Below are positions 62,180 through 64,000 of a DNA stretch of 64,000 nucleotides, one piece after another. Location: the NCBI GenBank assembly GCA_025360525.1, contig JANYCA010000058.1, positions 20,760 through 84,759 of the forward strand, read 5' to 3'. The position numbers and the translations under genes are program-made. Source of the DNA: Chitinophagaceae bacterium. Lineage in GTDB: Bacteria > Bacteroidota > Bacteroidia > Chitinophagales > Chitinophagaceae. How positions within the stretch are numbered: the first letter of the stretch is position 1; each line of letters opens with the position of its first letter. Below the pieces are notes generated by a model. That model was not told the DNA's origin and did not search any database. It was given only the letters and a program-made list of their open reading frames with translations.

Positions 62180-63772
62180 TTATAGCCGTGATGGTAGTAA
62201 ATATTTGTATGCTGTTTCCCTAAATTGTTTTTGAATATAAATCCTATATTTCAATTGATTCTTCTTTAATTTTCTAAAAGACTTTTCATCATACTTTGAT
62301 CGGTTTTTTAGTTTTATTATGTCAATAAAACATATTCTTTGCCATCTTTCATCCATATTTGGAACCATCAAAAATTCCTCTAAATATTTTGCATCAACCT
62401 CAGAATAAGAAATATGATAAGCGATACAGTATAAAATTATATCAGCATATTTATGAGTGTAAGCTTTTAATCTATCTTTTAAAATTTCTAGAACTTGCTC
62501 TCTGTTAAAATGTTTTGAAGACATTAACGATCTAAAAAAATCTCTAAATTGAACAATAAAATCTATAGTTGATAAAGTGTAAAGTAATCCAAATTCATTT
62601 TTCTCCTCTTCAACTAAAATACCTTTATACAAATTATCAAAGGTGTCAATCAAACGTTCGGTCAAAATTCTTTTAGAATTATTATGCATTAAATAACTTG
62701 CTTGAAAACATTTGGATAATAATCGTAAATAGGCAAAGTTTTGTAATGTATTTGTTGGGACTACAGTTTTTATAACCTTTTTTAGAAAGACATCTCTTTT
62801 TGGCTGTTTACCAGAATAAAATATCATTACGTTTGACCACCAGTTATCAAAAAAATATTCGCAAAATATATCTTCTTCAGAATCATCATAGGCAATACTT
62901 ACAAAATACTCTTGAAATGCTTGATGACTAAACATACATTTTCCATTTTTTTCGTTGTAATGAAATACGCCTGACCTTTCTTTCAAATTATTTAAGAACT
63001 GATCTATATCATTTAATTCCTGATATCCATATTCCTTTTTTATCTTATTTAAAATGTCAATCAAAACATCTCTCTCTATTACAGTTGTCTCTTGGATATG
63101 CAGGTCTTTTGCAATTAATGCAAGAATATTTTTTGTTTCTTCAAATTTGTATTGTAAAGAAATACCTTTTGTGGTATCCCATCTATTTAAATAGTAATCA
63201 GTAAACTTGTTATATAACTCAGTGATGTTCGCAGGCAGTTCCTCCAAATCAATTTCTTCCTCTCGATACAAAATTGCCATTAAGCTTAATGCCATTGGGG
63301 TCCTTGTCAAAGAATTTGATAATTGGGAATCCTTAATTGCCTTTATAAAGCTTTCAGCTTTTATTTTGCTCCCTGGAATTAATCTTTTCACCAACTGAAA
63401 AGCTTGACCAACATCAAATGGTAACAATTCGATTTTTTCAAAATCTGGCAATAGATTTTTCTCTTCTATAAAATCAATGTCTCTAGTTGAAAAAATGATT
63501 TGTAGCTTACAAAGTTTATAAGTCTCTAAGAACCACTTTTGAAATGTAGAAATTTTAGTAATAAATCGTTCTCTTTCTTCGTTATTGCCAATTTCATCAA
63601 TTCCATCTAACAAAATACATATTCTACTAAAATCATCAACATTTAGGGATTCTCCATTAGAATTATTTGTGTAGAAATTAGTCACTTCATTCCAAATATT
63701 TAATTCTTCTGAATGTTTAAAGTGAAATAATTCAAAATAAAATGGAGCTATGGGTTTGTAGGCTCCCCTTTT
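62180..63772 (-). pseudogene. NACHT-domain NTPase lacking its P-loop end
   Basis: The frame is open from a stop at 63773-63775 to 62180, about 530 codons, with a possible GTG start at 63685. Residues counted from that GTG show the NACHT Walker B ICILLDGIDEIG (near 23-34), sensor STRD, the winged-helix block FSHQAFQEYF and a helical C-terminus. Upstream of the GTG the same frame still reads like NACHT (IAPFYFELFHF) but then hits a stop, and no Walker A (GKS/T) is present. NACHT STAND NTPases in bacteria often defend against phage; this copy has probably lost its N-terminal part through a rearrangement near 63755-63775. A recent frameshift is an alternative. Confidence 0.7.
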
Positions 63773-63864
63773 TTAGTACATGTTAAAAGTAGAATATCTT
63801 TTGGTTGCTGCTCTTGTTTTGTTGTTACAATATAGCAACGATTGAATGTGACTTTATCCCTCAT
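63748..63864 (-). CDS. Small ORF (38 aa), unknown
   Basis: A frame from ATG 63864 reads MRDKVTFNRCYIVTTKQEQQ and continues 18 more residues to a TAG at 63748. It starts one base after the stop of the partial gene at the right edge, so the two may be coupled. It ends inside the region where NACHT homology begins in another frame, so it may itself be cut short. No family recognised. Confidence 0.4.
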   Translation of the reverse strand: MRDKVTFNRCYIVTTKQEQQPKDILLLTCTKKGEPTNP

Positions 63865-63865
63865 T

Positions 63866-64000
63866 TTAAACGAATGATTGTTTGTTCTGTTGTTGAATAA
63901 TGCTTTGCTGTTGCTGTTCAATCATTTGTTTAAAATGAGGTTCCGCCGGAAGGCTTTTTATATTTTTGGCTTTATACATTCTTGGCGACAGTCCTCCCAA
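63866..64000 (-). CDS. C-terminal end of a gene entering from the right edge
   Basis: The last 44 codons of a minus-strand frame are in view: GGLSPRMYKAKNIKSLPAEP and a Gln-rich end (IEQQQQSIIQQQN). The Gln-rich tail suggests a coiled-coil ending. The gene continues outside the window and I do not recognise it; mobile-element origin is possible but unproven. Confidence 0.45.
   Translation of the reverse strand: MGGLSPRMYKAKNIKSLPAEPHFKQMIEQQQQSIIQQQNKQSFV

Overview
The window looks like chromosome from a member of the Bacteroidota, most likely the family Chitinophagaceae (inference). The reasons are an AT-rich genome, almost no Shine-Dalgarno sequences, promoters of the TTG-N19/20-TAnnTTTG type, a thiamine-riboswitch-controlled TonB receptor, DUF2807 and DUF6799 proteins, and many exported proteins ending their signal peptide in Ala-Gln.

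From 0 to 25 kb the window is mostly housekeeping. It holds proC, a TonB receptor behind a TPP riboswitch, two tandem DUF2807 proteins, a lipoprotein esterase and an initiator tRNA. A five-gene respiratory operon follows (small Tat-motif protein, four-cluster Fe-S protein, NrfD-type membrane subunit, Ig-like membrane protein, cytochrome c) with no molybdenum catalytic subunit. Then come an SNase-fold nuclease, a PlsC-type acyltransferase broken by an in-frame TGA, a basic histone-like protein, an M1 peptidase and an MBOAT/SGNH O-acetylation pair. The methionine cluster metY, metX and homoserine dehydrogenase sits behind a complete promoter, SAM-I riboswitch and terminator; recQ lies on the other side.

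From 25 to 42 kb there is a degenerate NtrC-like response regulator beside a very large cyclic beta-glucan synthase (about 2,900 residues), an S10 peptidase, an HD protein, and an amino-acid permease overlapping a DDAH-like hydrolase by one base.

From 42 to 60.3 kb the gene content is a mixture: phosphoethanolamine transferase, exported NIF3, exported thiol peroxidase, CDGSH protein, SNF2 helicase, esterases, and a cluster for envelope methionine-sulfoxide repair (msrB, msrA, DUF1223, cytochrome b, Mo-oxidoreductase). Eight copies of one intergenic repeat of about 295 bp run through this part, all in the same orientation. The repeat has long imperfect terminal inverted repeats and nested hairpins, one of which keeps its pairing through compensatory changes. 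One copy carries a 109-bp element with perfect 10-bp inverted ends and a 4-bp target duplication, inserted exactly in the loop of a hairpin. I saw no copies in the first 42 kb. This family is the strongest candidate for something undescribed.

The right end (60.3 to 64 kb) holds a fibronectin-III protein, a 22-bp tandem array of about 14 units each centred on CCTAGG or a variant, a 190-bp nested palindrome, more hairpins, and a NACHT NTPase that has lost its P-loop end next to two small unrecognised ORFs.
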